A stretch of DNA of 64,000 nt from Pollenia angustigena (Eukaryota; Arthropoda; Insecta; Diptera; Polleniidae): contig OV884059.1 in assembly GCA_930367215.1 (NCBI GenBank), positions 220,850,303-220,914,302 of the forward strand. The letters run 5' to 3'. Both the position numbers and the translations under genes were made by a program. Of the stretch, positions 21,883-32,459 are shown piece after piece. Position 1 is the stretch's first letter, and each line of letters begins with the position of its first letter. The notes below the pieces were generated by a model. The model made no database searches. It worked only from the letters and a program-made list of their open reading frames with translations, and had not been told where the DNA came from.

Positions 21883-22770
21883 TAGGGATTGCTGTTCGGT
21901 TATAACCGAAACCGAAACTGCGGTTTTAAATGCCTAAAAATCGAAACCGAAAACCGACAAAAAAACCTCGGTTTTAGCTTTAACTTTAACAATGTATTTA
22001 TGCTTGAAGAAATTGCAAATTAAACCTCATACTCGTACTTCATATACAAAAACTTTATACATAACAGCCTTCAACAATGACAAGGTATTTCAAAATTCTT
22101 TAAATTCAAAATAAGTACTAAGAAGAACAAATGTTATCTTTATAACTCTTAAGTACACACCTTATTTGTGAGGTATAAACTGCCACCTGGGCCGCTTGAA
22201 TTTTGTATGGAGTTTCTTGTGGATATAGAAAAAACTCACACTAACGAACCCCTGGGCAAGGCTGGGACTACTTTTATATGTATGGAGTTTTATGGCTATA
22301 GCAGGAACATTTTGTTGGGAAATAAAATAATTTTTCGAAAACACAGAAAAAAGCTGTGTATGCTTTTTTAAAAAGTTTCATTTTGATTTTATTAACTGCA
22401 GTACATATATTATAGGGAAGGGCCTGACCAGGCCCATGTGGATACAATATGCACAAAATTTTTATTTGGCCAATTGCGGAATTGAGGAATGCATGAAATT
22501 TTGTTCTTATATACTTAATAATTATATAAAAAAAAACTGGAAAAGGCAAAAAATGCCTGGCCAGGCCCAGGTATATATTTAACGGCGAATAAAAGTACCT
22601 GAATTGAAACAAATAAAAAAATTGTATTACATGCAAAAAAATATATATGTTTATGTATGAATTTACCTTTGATATTTTCAAAACCGAAAACCGAACCGAA
22701 ACCGACCGGTTTTAATCATTTTAAAACCGAAACCGCGGTTTCACATTTTAACGGTTTTTAGCAAACTCTA
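21883..22770. mobile_element. hAT-like element with CCGAAACCG subterminal repeats
   Basis: Left end TAGGGATTGCT and right end AGCAAACTCTA are imperfect inverted repeats, flanked by TAATAAGC (21875-21882) and TAATAAAC (22771-22778), a 7/8 target duplication typical of hAT. AACCGAAACCG and its complement recur within 100 bases of each end. The interior, including 60-135 codon open frames on both strands, resembles no known protein. Confidence 0.75.
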
Positions 22771-23011
22771 TAATAAACAAATGTATTCAGGTTTTCAAGA
22801 CAAAGTCTTGAATGGAAGAATACAAAAAAACAGAGGAAAAAGGAGGCAACATGTAATTTGAAATTTAAGTGATAATAACAGCAAATTTCGAACCACCAGT
22901 ACTACTGGTTAAAGATTGATGTTTGACTGTTGGCTAACGGGCACCGCAGTGGTGCAGTGGGTAGAACACAAAGATCTTCTGACGATAGAAAGTGATGTTT
23001 CTTGAAACATG

Positions 23012-23730
23012 CACAGAAAAAAATATCTCAAGAAAATTTTTAACAACACAGTTTGTTAAAAATATAGTTTTTGTTCAACAAACTTTTTATTTGATTCAAT
23101 GAAAAAATTTATCAAATATACACTTTGTAAAATGGCACTCAATAAAACATATTTAATAATGAAATATTTAAATATTTCTTGATATTCAATAAAACAAATA
23201 TTTGAATCAACGTTAAAACAGTATTTTTACAACTCTTGTCCATTTTATAATAGGTCAGAAGTCTCATTCGCTTAACAGTTTTGTTTGGTTAAATATCTTT
23301 AGTTTTGCCAAAGTCTTTAGAAAAAGGTTTCCGGATGATCTGGCCTAAGCAACCAGCGAAATGCGCATAGGAACTAGCTTATCCCCCAATAAAAAATTTT
23401 AGTGTATTTATCAAAAATAAAATTGGGAATTAAGCACATCATTATTAATAAACAAATAAATAAAGATTCGATAAACATTTTATTTGATTTATTCAACATT
23501 TCCAACAATTTATTTTAACAAATCACGTAAACATTTTGTTGAAAAAAATTATTTTGGGCAACAACTTTTTTTATTGATTCAATAAATTTGGTGTTTAACT
23601 AAAAATTCAATAACTATAACTACAAACTTTTTTATCGATAATGCAAAAATCGTCATCGCAGAAAATTCAAAAATTTTTTCATCAAATATGCGATTTTCAT
23701 ATTCAAATATGAAAATTATTTTTTTCTGTG
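23012..23730. mobile_element. MITE with CACAGAAAAAAATA ends inside SINE S2
   Basis: The inverted termini CACAGAAAAAAATAT and ATTTTTTTCTGTG bracket 719 bp lying between the A-box and B-box parts of SINE S2. The body contains a minus-strand copy of repeat R4 (23275-23440). Internal AAATATTT/CAATAAA motifs occur in both orientations. Confidence 0.65.
23275..23440 (-). repeat. Dispersed repeat R4
   Basis: The reverse complement contains GCGCATTTC(A/G)CTGGTTGCTT, GGCCAGATC(G/A)TC and AAAACTAAAGATATTTAAC. It matches 47470-47645 and 54430-54590 on the plus strand. Function and class unknown. Confidence 0.6.
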
Positions 23731-24130
23731 TGTAAAGTTCAACCCGGGTTCAAATCCCAGCTCAGCCAGGAAAAATTATCAATGAATTTGAATGAAAATT
23801 CCAAGTTGTAAAATTTCTTCCCTCTGTGAAAATAATTTAATGAAAATTAAATTTGATGAACTCAAGCCTAATTAAAGGATATCAAAAATTAAAAATTAAC
23901 AGTTCAACTAAGAATCGAAATTGTTCTTGGTAACTTACAAATTTTCAAGTCGAATCGTTGTTTAAAAGCCATGTTGGACGGCTGTTTGTTTTGTACTCTG
24001 TTTTTTTCAATTAAATTAGTAAATTCAAATCTTTTTGGTAGTTTAATTAATTATTGTGGAGATTTAATATTTTGTTAATAAAAATAAATGGAAATTTTAT
24101 GTTTTTATAAAAAAAGGAAAGTGTTTTTAT

Positions 24131-24433
24131 ATGGTTAGAAGTGCTTTTCTTTCGTTTAAATATTTGTGCCGTTTTTCTGGTTCTCTTCCCAGCCTTTACA
24201 ATATCACCAAGTTGTTTGGATACTTGGTGGATATTTTAGCGCTGAATCCCGAAGCCACCATATACACTCCACAAAACGTATCGGCGTTCTCTCTGGGAAT
24301 ATACCAAGGTGTTTGGATCCTTGGCTGGTATTCTGGAGCTGTAGCCCAAATCCACCCCTATATACAGTCCACACTCCACGAAACGTATTGGCGGTTCGTC
24401 CGGACCATTACAAGACGTAAGCGGCGTTTTTAG
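24131..24433 (+). other. Unknown open frame over a 90-100 bp tandem duplication
   Basis: A 100-codon frame starts at 24131. DNA from ACCAAGTTGTTTGGATACTT (about 24208) recurs, diverged, from ACCAAGGTGTTTGGATCCTT (about 24304). The translations (FGYLVDILALNP and WILGWYSGAVAQ) are not clearly homologous to anything I know. A shifted frame over the same DNA is also open. This is more likely repeat DNA than a gene. Confidence 0.35.
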
Positions 24434-24830
24434 TTGCTATTAAAAAAAAAAAAAAACGATTTCGGCTAAGCATTAAAAAAAATAACCGGTTAACTGATGT
24501 TATAAGAATAAATAAAAGAACAAATTAGTTTTGGAAATAAAAGTCAATGTATATCTATCACCATCTATGAAGAGTTAATGATTGATGTATGTTGTATGAA
24601 GACGCCCCTGAAGCCTATATGATGAAAATGACTAAGTGATTGTATTGCCCACACCAGCCGACCACGTATTAATGAAGACTCCCCCCGGTCCATGTAAGAT
24701 ACATATAAGGTGAATGATTAGATGAATGCTTGTAGGAAGACGCCCCTGAAGTCCATGATAAGAGAATGTTAAATGGAGAATTTTATGTGGGAATAAATAA
24801 GATGATGAGATTGACCTGATGAAGGAAGAT
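24434..24830. other. No gene; short GAAGACGCCCCTGAAG repeat
   Basis: GAAGACGCCCCTGAAG occurs at about 24599 and 24739, each followed by a similar CCATATGATGA/CCATGATAAGA stretch, and GAAGACTCCCCCCGGTCCAT lies between them. No coding or element boundary was recognised. The 171-codon minus-strand frame here overlaps a plus-strand transposase remnant and looks spurious. Confidence 0.4.
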
Positions 24831-24849
24831 GATGATGGAAAATTTGTAT

Positions 24850-25300
24850 CGGGTTGTCCACTAAGAACTTTGTTTTTTAATTGTGGCAAGACCAACAACA
24901 TGATAGTTTTGACATTTAGTTTTTTGACGTATTCGTAGTAGATGCATTGCCAATTGTTACTATGAACTTTATTTCGCTCGAAAATCGCATTAAAATAATT
25001 AAAATCCACTATGAAAATGGTGGTTCTGTTAAAGTTACATTTGGTTAAATTCGTGATATTTTCGGACAACATAATCTTCCTTCTTAAACCGCTATTAAAT
25101 ATTTGGTCATTAAATTTGAGTCGACAGAACCAACAGGACGTTGCCACATGTCACAAAGCCAATTAAACGACCAATTTATTGCAAACCATATTTCCCGATC
25201 TTATAATTTCACGAACAGCTGCTGTTAAGTTGCCAGCCAGATCGTATGATTTAACACTACTGGATTATATTTTGTGGGGCTATATTAAAGACAGAGTACA
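24850..25300 (+). pseudogene. DUF4817/DDE_3-type transposase remnant
   Basis: The frame near 24976-25120 reads IENRIKIIKIHYENGGSVKV, then IRDIFGQHNLPS and YLVIKFESTEPTG, matching the N-terminal helix-turn-helix of this transposase group. Near 25196-25290 it reads ISRTAAVKLPARSYDLTLLD then YILWGYIKDRVQ (several frames), the segment around the last catalytic Asp. The central catalytic region is missing. A possible terminus, GGGTTGTCCACTAAGAA, lies at 24851. Confidence 0.65.
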
Positions 25301-25889
25301 GAGCAGAGAACTGCAAAATCACTATTTTTCTTGATTTATTCATACGCTTAAATTTACATTTACTCTATGCCTGCAAAACAAAGTTCAACGTTGGTAATTT
25401 TGACATCATTTTGTACACATTTGATTTGTGCATGTGTGAGTTTTATTGAAAGTGCTTTGTTTGCATTTATTGTTGCGCACGCAACAACACAAACACCCAA
25501 AGTCAAAAGGCAAAAATTCTTATGCTTTTGCATTCAAGTAGTCATTGTCCAATCGATAAGCCAACGAAGAACTAAATTGGCATTACATTAACATTAACAG
25601 CAATAACAACTATAACAACAACAATACATTGTCTTCTATTTCTATGGAAATTGTTTGTTGTTGTTTTTCTTCATTTTTTTTTTCTTGTACTACATTTCTT
25701 GCCTGTATGAGTAATGATTGCTTGATTTCTGGCTTTTTTTTTGTATTTTTTTTTCTTTACCAAAACATCTTTATTAAAAAACGAAGCTAACGATGGTATA
25801 AATAACAAAGCACGATGTGCATTATTTGAATGACTGCAAACCAGCAGCGAATGTTTGCGGTTGCGCAAGTTTAATTGTATGACACATTT
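25301..25889. other. No gene seen
   Basis: Mixed sequence with poly-T tracts and CAACAACA runs. Open frames on both strands (for example 25367-25591 and 25671-26045) lack any family resemblance. Confidence 0.4.
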
Positions 25890-26095
25890 AATGCGATTTT
25901 TTTGCAATCGCACAAAGCCGTTCCCTGATACGGAGCCAATCGAATCGATCGCAGCTTTAAAACTTAAAATCCGTGGTGTGATTAACGCAATAGACCCGCC
26001 ATTTTGCCAACAAGTGATTACAAACTTTGCTGAAAGGACCGACATCTGTTAGCGTGCCCGTGGTGGACATTTGCCAGATATAGTTTTCATTCATA
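25890..26095 (+). pseudogene. C-terminal fragment of a Tc1/mariner-superfamily transposase
   Basis: The frame reads AALKLKIRGVINAIDPPFCQ, then QVITNFAERTDIC, a stop, and RARGGHLPDIVFIHNC. This fits the C-terminal end of DDE_3-type transposases, where a helix of the form NF..R...C is followed by RGGHL.DIVF. Everything upstream of this segment is missing. Confidence 0.6.
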
Positions 26096-27029
26096 ATTGC
26101 CGAATTTTTTTCTTCGTTATACAATTAAAATTTGAATCATCTTCATTTAAATTTTATGTTTTATTTTGTTTTAGAAAAAACCTTTAGGTATGCGAATTAC
26201 GGAATGATGCTTTTGTACAGAGTGTGCCGCGCTCTAGACAGCGTGCCTCTGTAGATCTCGTAGTGATTGTGGCCTTAACCCAAATACGCGGGTTGAGAGT
26301 TTCTGAGCCACATGAGAGCTTTCACTTGAGCAAGTCGAATTGTGGGGATATATATATCCTTCTAGGTGCTGTTTTTGTTCAACAGATGCTGAAGACTATT
26401 CTAATGCTGCGAAGGTAAAATAGCTCCAGCTCTTAAACAAGGGGAGAGTGTGTTATTTTAGTCAAATTATTGACTCGAATTGCCTCCTGTGTATGTAAAT
26501 TGCGCTCATACCCGCGGACTGTTGGTTAACGCATAATTTGTTACCCAGTGGTAAAGAACGTTATTTAAAGGACTTATCTGCAGACAACAAGATTACTTTT
26601 GTTTGCCTGCAATATTTAAACACTCTTTGCATGGAGAAAGGAAAATGTGGGTGTTGTCCTACAAATCTATCTTATCGACTTTAAGTAAAATAATTGCTTC
26701 TTGTGTTTTCAGTTATTTCACGCGTAGAATTGAAGATGACGCAGACTCACTCAAGTCTGAAATAAGAAGTTGGGTTCAAGACAGCAGTCTTTAAATATAG
26801 TACATCTACTGCGATTCCCCCTGTATCATATTTAAATAGCTTAAAAATCTGAATAAATCCTTACTTCAATTCAAAATATTTTTAATCTGGTATCAATATT
26901 AAATCAAAGCCGAGTAGCCTTATTTTTAAAAGGTTTCATTCCTAATTCAATATTGTTTCAATATTATTCTCAAAAATAAAAATTATAATTTCAATGACTT
27001 TTTCACATTGCCAAAAAATATTATTTATA
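26096..27029. other. No gene seen
   Basis: No recognisable element or gene. A short frame at 26603-26794 has no known relatives. Confidence 0.4.
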
Positions 27030-27667
27030 TCGGGTTATTTTTAAGCTATTATCTTTTTGGCACCACTGGTTTAAACAGCTGACCCACGTTTCGTGTTTGG
27101 TTTCACTGTCCAACATCTTCAGTTTGGTCTATAATTTAACCATGAATCGTCTTACAAACGAACAACGCTTGCAAATTATTGAATTTTATTATCAAAATGC
27201 GTGCTCTGTTAAGAAAGTTCATCGCGCGCTTCTTGTGTTCAGCGACGAAGTTCATTTTTGGCTCAATGGGCACCGTAATAAGCAGAATTGTCGATTTTGG
27301 TGTAAAGATCAGCCAGAAGCATTGCAAGATCTACTAATGCATCCAGAAAAAGTCACAGTTTGGTGCGGCTTATGGGCTGGTGGCATCATTGGACCGTACT
27401 TCTTCAAAGATGATGCGAATCGTAACGTAACTGCGAATGGTGAGCGCTACCGTGAGATGATATCCAACTTTTTTTTTGCCCAAAATGCAAGAGCTTGACT
27501 TGCATGACATGTGGTTTCAACAAGACGGTGCCACATGACACACAGCACGCTTAACAATGGACTTATTGAGAGGCGAGTTCGGTGAACATTTTCAGATTTC
27601 ATGAATTTTTCTGAATTTTATGTGTTTTTTTTTCAAAACTTTCCTATAGCTCTTAAAAAATCACCCA
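27030..27667 (+). mobile_element. DUF4817/DDE_3 deletion derivative, copy 1
   Basis: The ends CGGGTTATTTTTAAGCTATT and TAGCTCTTAAAAAATCACCC are imperfect inverted repeats next to TA. The reading frame from 27142 (MNRLTNEQRLQIIEFYYQNA, CSVKKVHRALL) is fused directly to the catalytic region VFSDEVHFWLNGH, then KVTVWCGLWAGGIIGPYFF. Most of the DNA-binding domain between them is deleted. The end of the catalytic domain is also lost: after GEFGEHF (near 27590) the sequence jumps to the 3' non-coding end. It shares the first deletion junction with the copy at 44424-45316. Confidence 0.82.
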
Positions 27668-29429
27668 TTATATTGTTTTCTTATTAAAATTATCAAAATT
27701 GGGCAACTTTTAGTAAATATTGTTTCATATTGAAGTAAGAAATTTTACTATAACTAGATTTTCTTTAATTATTTATATTAATTCAATATGGTTTTTATTG
27801 ATTTAAAGTGGGTTTTTCTCTGGGTCTAGTTCATTCGTCCTTTATTTTTTTCCTTGCAGATCAAAAATTAACAAATTTTTAAGTAGTTCTTCTTAATAAA
27901 ATATGAAGCATGCCAATAAAAAAATAAAGAAAAACTTAAATATTTTTATATTTTTTTTTATCTTCGGGGGGCAATAAATTAAATTCCATTTAAAGAAAAT
28001 AGTCAAATTGTTAACTCTTCAGCAAAAAAAAGTAAACGAATACGTATGAGTATTAATAGAAAATTGCAGGTGGCTTATTGCCAAATAGTTCTAAAATGCC
28101 AGCAACAAAATGTGGATAAAGAAATTTTTAATAAAGTTTTTTTTTATGTGATGCTGAAGTTATATTCGTAGCGTTTACCAGTATTTTTTATCACTCCCTA
28201 AAAATCTTTTTTTTTTAATTTTGGCAAAAGTACAAAAAGATTTTTTTAAAGTGTTTGTGGATGTGCATGTATTTTATTGATATTGGTAGCCAACAAAACT
28301 GTCAGTAAGGAATTGGGTCATTGGTTGCTCTTTCAAAAATTATCCACGATTTGTGTGATTTTTAGTTTCTTTTTTTTGTTGTACCTTGAATGCATTTTTT
28401 TTTGCTTTTATTGTTTAGTACTCTTTTTCTTTGTTCAATTTTATGTAATAAATATTTTACCTTGTTGTTGGTTGCAAAATGTATTGAAAAATATAAGAAC
28501 TGCCTCCATTGGCAGCAGGTAGAATGTTCAAAAAAAAAAAAAAAATAAAAATACAAATTTAACAAAAATTTTTTTTGGTTAGTTAAACATTAAAAAAAAA
28601 TTAAGGCCGCTTTAATGTCTAAATCAATAGTTTGTTATATGGTATTTGCTTTGCGATTCAAGTTTTAGAAATTTGAATACATGCATTGATTTCAAACTAA
28701 AAGCTATGGGTTTTTTTTAAGATTGCGAGACAATCAATGTATAAATGTATCGTTGGCGCATGAAGGCACAACCTTGAATCATAACGTTTTAATTTGTGAT
28801 ATTGGTGATGTACATTCGAAGAGCAATCAACTTATCGCAAAGAAATTTCATATTTTCGCTAGTCAGAGGCGGTTCAATGAAACTACCCGTGTTAAAACCT
28901 GAAAAATCTGGCCCATCAGAGATGGTAAGAGGATGAAGAGAAGGCAGTAAATTATTTTCTCATTCACTTTCCTGCATTCGGAGACCTGAGATTCAAATTG
29001 GTTGGCCAGATAACTCTTAGAAACAAAACCAATCTCTCTAACAATGATTCGCTATTTCATTGAGTCGAACGGTTGGCTGAGAAAAAACCTAACAATCAGG
29101 TCGTCGTCCAGAAATTATCTTCACGTATATCCCAAAACCAAAAAAATAATATAAGACCGTATCCTTTTGTAAATTTAACAGATCTATGGATCCGTGTAAT
29201 CCCTTATGGAACTCCTCTCCTGGCTCGTTTTCTCAAAGTGGATGTCATAAGTTCGTCTTCCCTTGCAGAAGTTTTATATTGTGAAGATTCAATTTCCCAC
29301 AAATATTTGTGATTTACGTGAAAATAACTTTGGTTTCGGTTATATTATCGTGGCTGCAATAAACATTAAGAAGCATGGTATTTTTAGATGCTAGTAGTTA
29401 AGCCCATACCGCGTTGGGTACTGATATCT
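27668..29429. other. No gene seen
   Basis: Long A+T-rich stretch with homopolymer runs. Open frames (28277-28522, 28362-28565, 29073-29312) are Phe/Lys-rich or unremarkable and have no recognised motif. Confidence 0.45.
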
Positions 29430-29600
29430 GACACCACCATTTAGTGCAGGATATTAATTATGGCTTTGTGCTGATGTCTGAAACAATAATTGGTTTTAGA
29501 CCCACCCTTTAGTCTAACGATCGACTCAGAATATTATTAATATCTAGCGAAGTCCGTTCGTCTGGCTGGCTGATTTTCTGTCTATTTCAACTTTATCGAC
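29430..29600 (-). repeat. Decayed R1 fragment
   Basis: The reverse complement aligns loosely with the R1 3' half: CCAGCCAGACGAACGGAC, GATTCTGAGTCGATCG-like, AAAGGGTGGGTCTAAAACC, CATCAGCACAAAGCC. It lies just left of the first 4,026-bp unit. Confidence 0.5.
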
Positions 29601-29917
29601 ATTATAGTCGATATTATATGAAACTGTTCTAACTGTTATAAAGACAAAGGGGGCTATTGGAAGTGGTAAGAATTGGTTCTTAGTATCGCAGAGTCCCAAT
29701 ACAAACTTCGTTGCTGAAAATAGGCTATGAGTCTATAAACCATCTAATTGCAATGGCATTAAGATTAAATGGAGAAACGAAATATTTTGATACAACATAA
29801 ATAACTTTCTCATACTTAATTGAAATCAATCAATCTTTATTTGACTTTATATTTTGCAATTTTATTGTTTTGCGATGATGGTTTTTATTATTACAAAAAT
29901 TTTTTAAATAAGAACAA

Positions 29918-30463
29918 GTAAGAAAGTATAGTCGGTCAAGCCCGACCATGTGATACCCTACACCACAGTATTAAAAAACACATCATGCTTATATGTCCAT
30001 ATAAATATGGAAATTATCTATGTTTATAAACTTCATTAAAATCGGTTTGAAAGTTTGTGAGAGGCAGAAATTGCCCCCTACCTCCCCTTTTGGTCCTATT
30101 TTTGAACAACTGTATAGCTTATGTGTCCATAGAGATATGGATCTATCTATGTTTTAAATTTCATTAAAATCGATTTGAAAGTTTCTAAGAGGAAGAAATT
30201 TCCCCCTATCTTCCCTTGTGGTCCTACGATTTGGCCCATTTACAACAGGCTTGGTCCTTGTGCAAATAAGAACCTATGTCCCAAATTTTATCAAATTATA
30301 TCCAAAATTGAACTTTGCGCACAAGGTTACATGGACAGCCAGCCAGCCTGCCAGCCGGAAGGACATCGTTAGTTTGACTCAGAAAGTGATTCTGAGTCGA
30401 TCGGTATACATCAGCACAAATGTATAATACCCTCTCCACTATTGTGGTGTGGGTATAAAAATA
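29918..30463 (+). repeat. R1 copy in duplication unit 1
   Basis: Starts AACAAGTAAGAAAGTATAG and ends at CCACTATTGTGGTGTGGGTA. Compared with the copy at 69-772 it is shorter by some internal sequence but keeps both stem regions and the CCAGCCAGCC/GGACATCGTTAGT block. Confidence 0.75.
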
Positions 30464-31064
30464 TGTATATAAAATAAATAAATGGAAACAGTTAATGGCT
30501 CCTCGAATGCAGCTTATCCCTTAATAGCTCATTGCCGCCTTGAGAACCCGATTCAGTGAATTATGAAGTGTTTGTTCATCCCCACATTTTCGTTAACACA
30601 GCTGCGATAGGAATTGTAGTGTCTAGCGGCGTCTATTTATCAGTTTTTTTGCATTTATTAGTTATTTTGTATTTTTTAGTTATTCTATTAGTTTTAACTA
30701 ATACAAGTTATGCATATTTATAGTGTAAAGAACACTGAACAGAATTTTGTATTACAAATGTAATATTAAAAGTTTTGGTGCATAATTGTACTACAACCCC
30801 ACTGTAAATACTCGAATTTTCGATTGAGCCTTAAAGTATACTTTATTTTATTGATTAATAATAGCTCAATTTAAACTCGTTTTAATACATACTGTTATTA
30901 GCTGAATAAGTTTAGATACAAATAATGCTGGAATGGTCTACAGCAGTGATAGCCACTCCATAGCCTCGCGAGGCACGGTCGGCAATTCACATGTATACAA
31001 CAACTTTGTTCGTTTCAAAACATCAGACTATCATCAGTATCTGCGTGGGGGTGCTTTTTAACCA

Positions 31065-31235
31065 TGGGAGGTAAGGCCATGATGGCTTTATTGCTCAATT
31101 GAATGGGAGATAAAGTCGTAATGGTCTTATTGCCCAATCATTGAGAGGTAAGGTCATATGAAAAATTTTGCGAAGTGAGAGATATAGCCATATTTTTTTT
31201 TTTCAAATGAGAGGCAAAGCCATATTTTTCCAGAA
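31065..31235 (+). repeat. GAGGTAAGGTCAT tandem array
   Basis: About five diverged units start with G(G/A)GAGRTAARGYCAT or GAGRNAWAGCCAT near 31068, 31110, 31145, 31178 and 31208. Followed at 31300-31425 by a GC-rich patch with two copies of the motif CGCAG(G)AAARACTTTA.TNWGCGAAGCCA. No gene assigned. The same features recur 4,026 bases downstream. Confidence 0.5.
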
Positions 31236-31472
31236 TATTGTTACGCATGGCGTAAGGAAAATCCTTAGTCATCATTGTAAAACATTTTTTTATTCTTGTG
31301 ACGCACGCAGGAAAACTTTATTCAGCGAAGCCACCTGCCGCGTCTTACTGGAGGAAAAGACCCCTAAGCGCGGCCGCAGGCCTCCACGCAGAAAGACTTT
31401 AGTATGCGAAGCCAGATTTCAATACTTAACTTTAGTAAAAGGGAAAATCATTACCTCTTAATTATAAAAATA

Positions 31473-31785
31473 AGCAAGTGTTAGCGACAGTACTGTTCGC
31501 CAAGCACTACATGAACATGGGATATACCGTAGTGTTCCCAGAAAAAAGCCACTTGTATCTGTAAAAACCAAAAAAATCGTCTGGAATATGCGAAAAAGCA
31601 TAAAAACAAAGATAAATAAATATTTTTTTCCCATAAAGAAAAAATAATTTTGTTGTGTTGCTTTTCGCATATTCCAGACGATTTTTTTGGTTTTTACAGA
31701 TACAAGTGGCTTTTTTCTGGGAACACTACGGTATATCCCATGTTCATGTAGTGCTTGACGAACAGTACTGTCGCTAACACTTGCT
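31473..31785. repeat. Foldback of Tc1 coding sequence
   Basis: Arms 31473-31600 and 31659-31785 are inverted copies of about 127 bp, differing by about one mismatch and one indel, around a 58-base spacer. Both arms encode the same piece of Tc1 transposase on opposite strands (SVSDSTVRQALHEHGIYR region). The structure must come from an inverted duplication of the element's own sequence. Confidence 0.85.
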
Positions 31786-32459
31786 CCTAATGTTATTGCT
31801 CGTTCCTCTGCTATTTTTACTGTACTGCGCCAGGGATTAGCCTTTACTCTTCGCACTATTGTCCTCTTCTCCACGTCGGACAGAGTTTTAGGTCTGCTAG
31901 AGGGTGGAAGGTCTTTAACATTTTTCACATTTTTGTACTTACCTTATATTTTTTTCATATTATTATGACATCTGCCAATAGTACTGCCAATTTCTCTCAA
32001 AGATTTGCCTTCAAATGCCAATTTTACCACTAAATGACGAGTTTCTACTGTAGTCTGCTTACCCATGTTGACTATTATTTACAAACTAAAGTTAACTTGA
32101 GTATTAATTGATTAGTATAGATAAAAAAGATAATTAAACATCCGTAATATGATTTTAAGAAGAAAAAAAAAAAAAAAAACAAAAAACTAGGGGTCAAATT
32201 ACCTTTAGGACGCAGGAACATGGAAACAATATGAGATTGTACACTTTTTTTTTGACGCGTAAAATAAGGCGTTTTCTGAGATTATTGTCAATTTGAAAAT
32301 GAAGAAGAAATAAATGACAAATTTTTTTTATTAAAATAAACAAGTACTGAATGTACTTCAAAACCATAAAAACAGATTTTTTGTACTCTCCCCCTTTTAA
32401 CATCTACGGACTTATAAATGTGGAACTTTTCGGTGTACACTTTCTTTTGACGCTGACTG
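31659..32459 (-). mobile_element. Tc1 element, 3'-truncated, with broken transposase
   Basis: The terminus reads CAGTCAGCGTCAAAAGAAAG from 32459 on the minus strand next to TA. An inner copy of the GTCAAAAAAAAAGTGTACA motif lies near 32240-32258, giving IR/DR-style long termini. The transposase starts at ATG 32066 (MGKQTTVETRHLVVKLAFEG, then KSLREIGSTIGR), frameshifts near 31940, and continues with KNVKDLPPSSRPKTLSDVEK, RTIVRRVKANPWRSTVK and SVSDSTVRQALHEHG. The catalytic DDE domain is absent; instead the sequence folds back at 31659. Dead element. Confidence 0.85.

Larger units (their letters stand above)
22925..23934 (+). mobile_element. tRNA-derived SINE split by a MITE (S2)
   Basis: The head near 22940-22975 (CCGCAGTGGTGCAGTGGGTAG) resembles a tRNA D-arm/A box. 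After a 719-bp insertion the B-box part resumes (GGGTTCAAATCCCAG, about 23747), then the family tail to GAAATTGTTCTTGG. The tail is shared with 21657-21788, 46314-46618 (minus), 46800-46905 and 47225-47450. Confidence 0.75.

Noticed and set aside
22274..22681. 135-codon minus-strand open frame
   Set aside because: Composition is typical of A+T-rich DNA, it lies inside a hAT-like element and overlaps a plus-strand frame; no motif.
24632..25147. 171-codon minus-strand open frame
   Set aside because: It overlaps plus-strand transposase similarity at 24976-25120 and shows no family motif; likely chance.
25671..26045. 124-codon minus-strand frame ending in a poly-Lys run
   Set aside because: Antisense to a transposase C-terminal remnant and made partly of homopolymer tracts.
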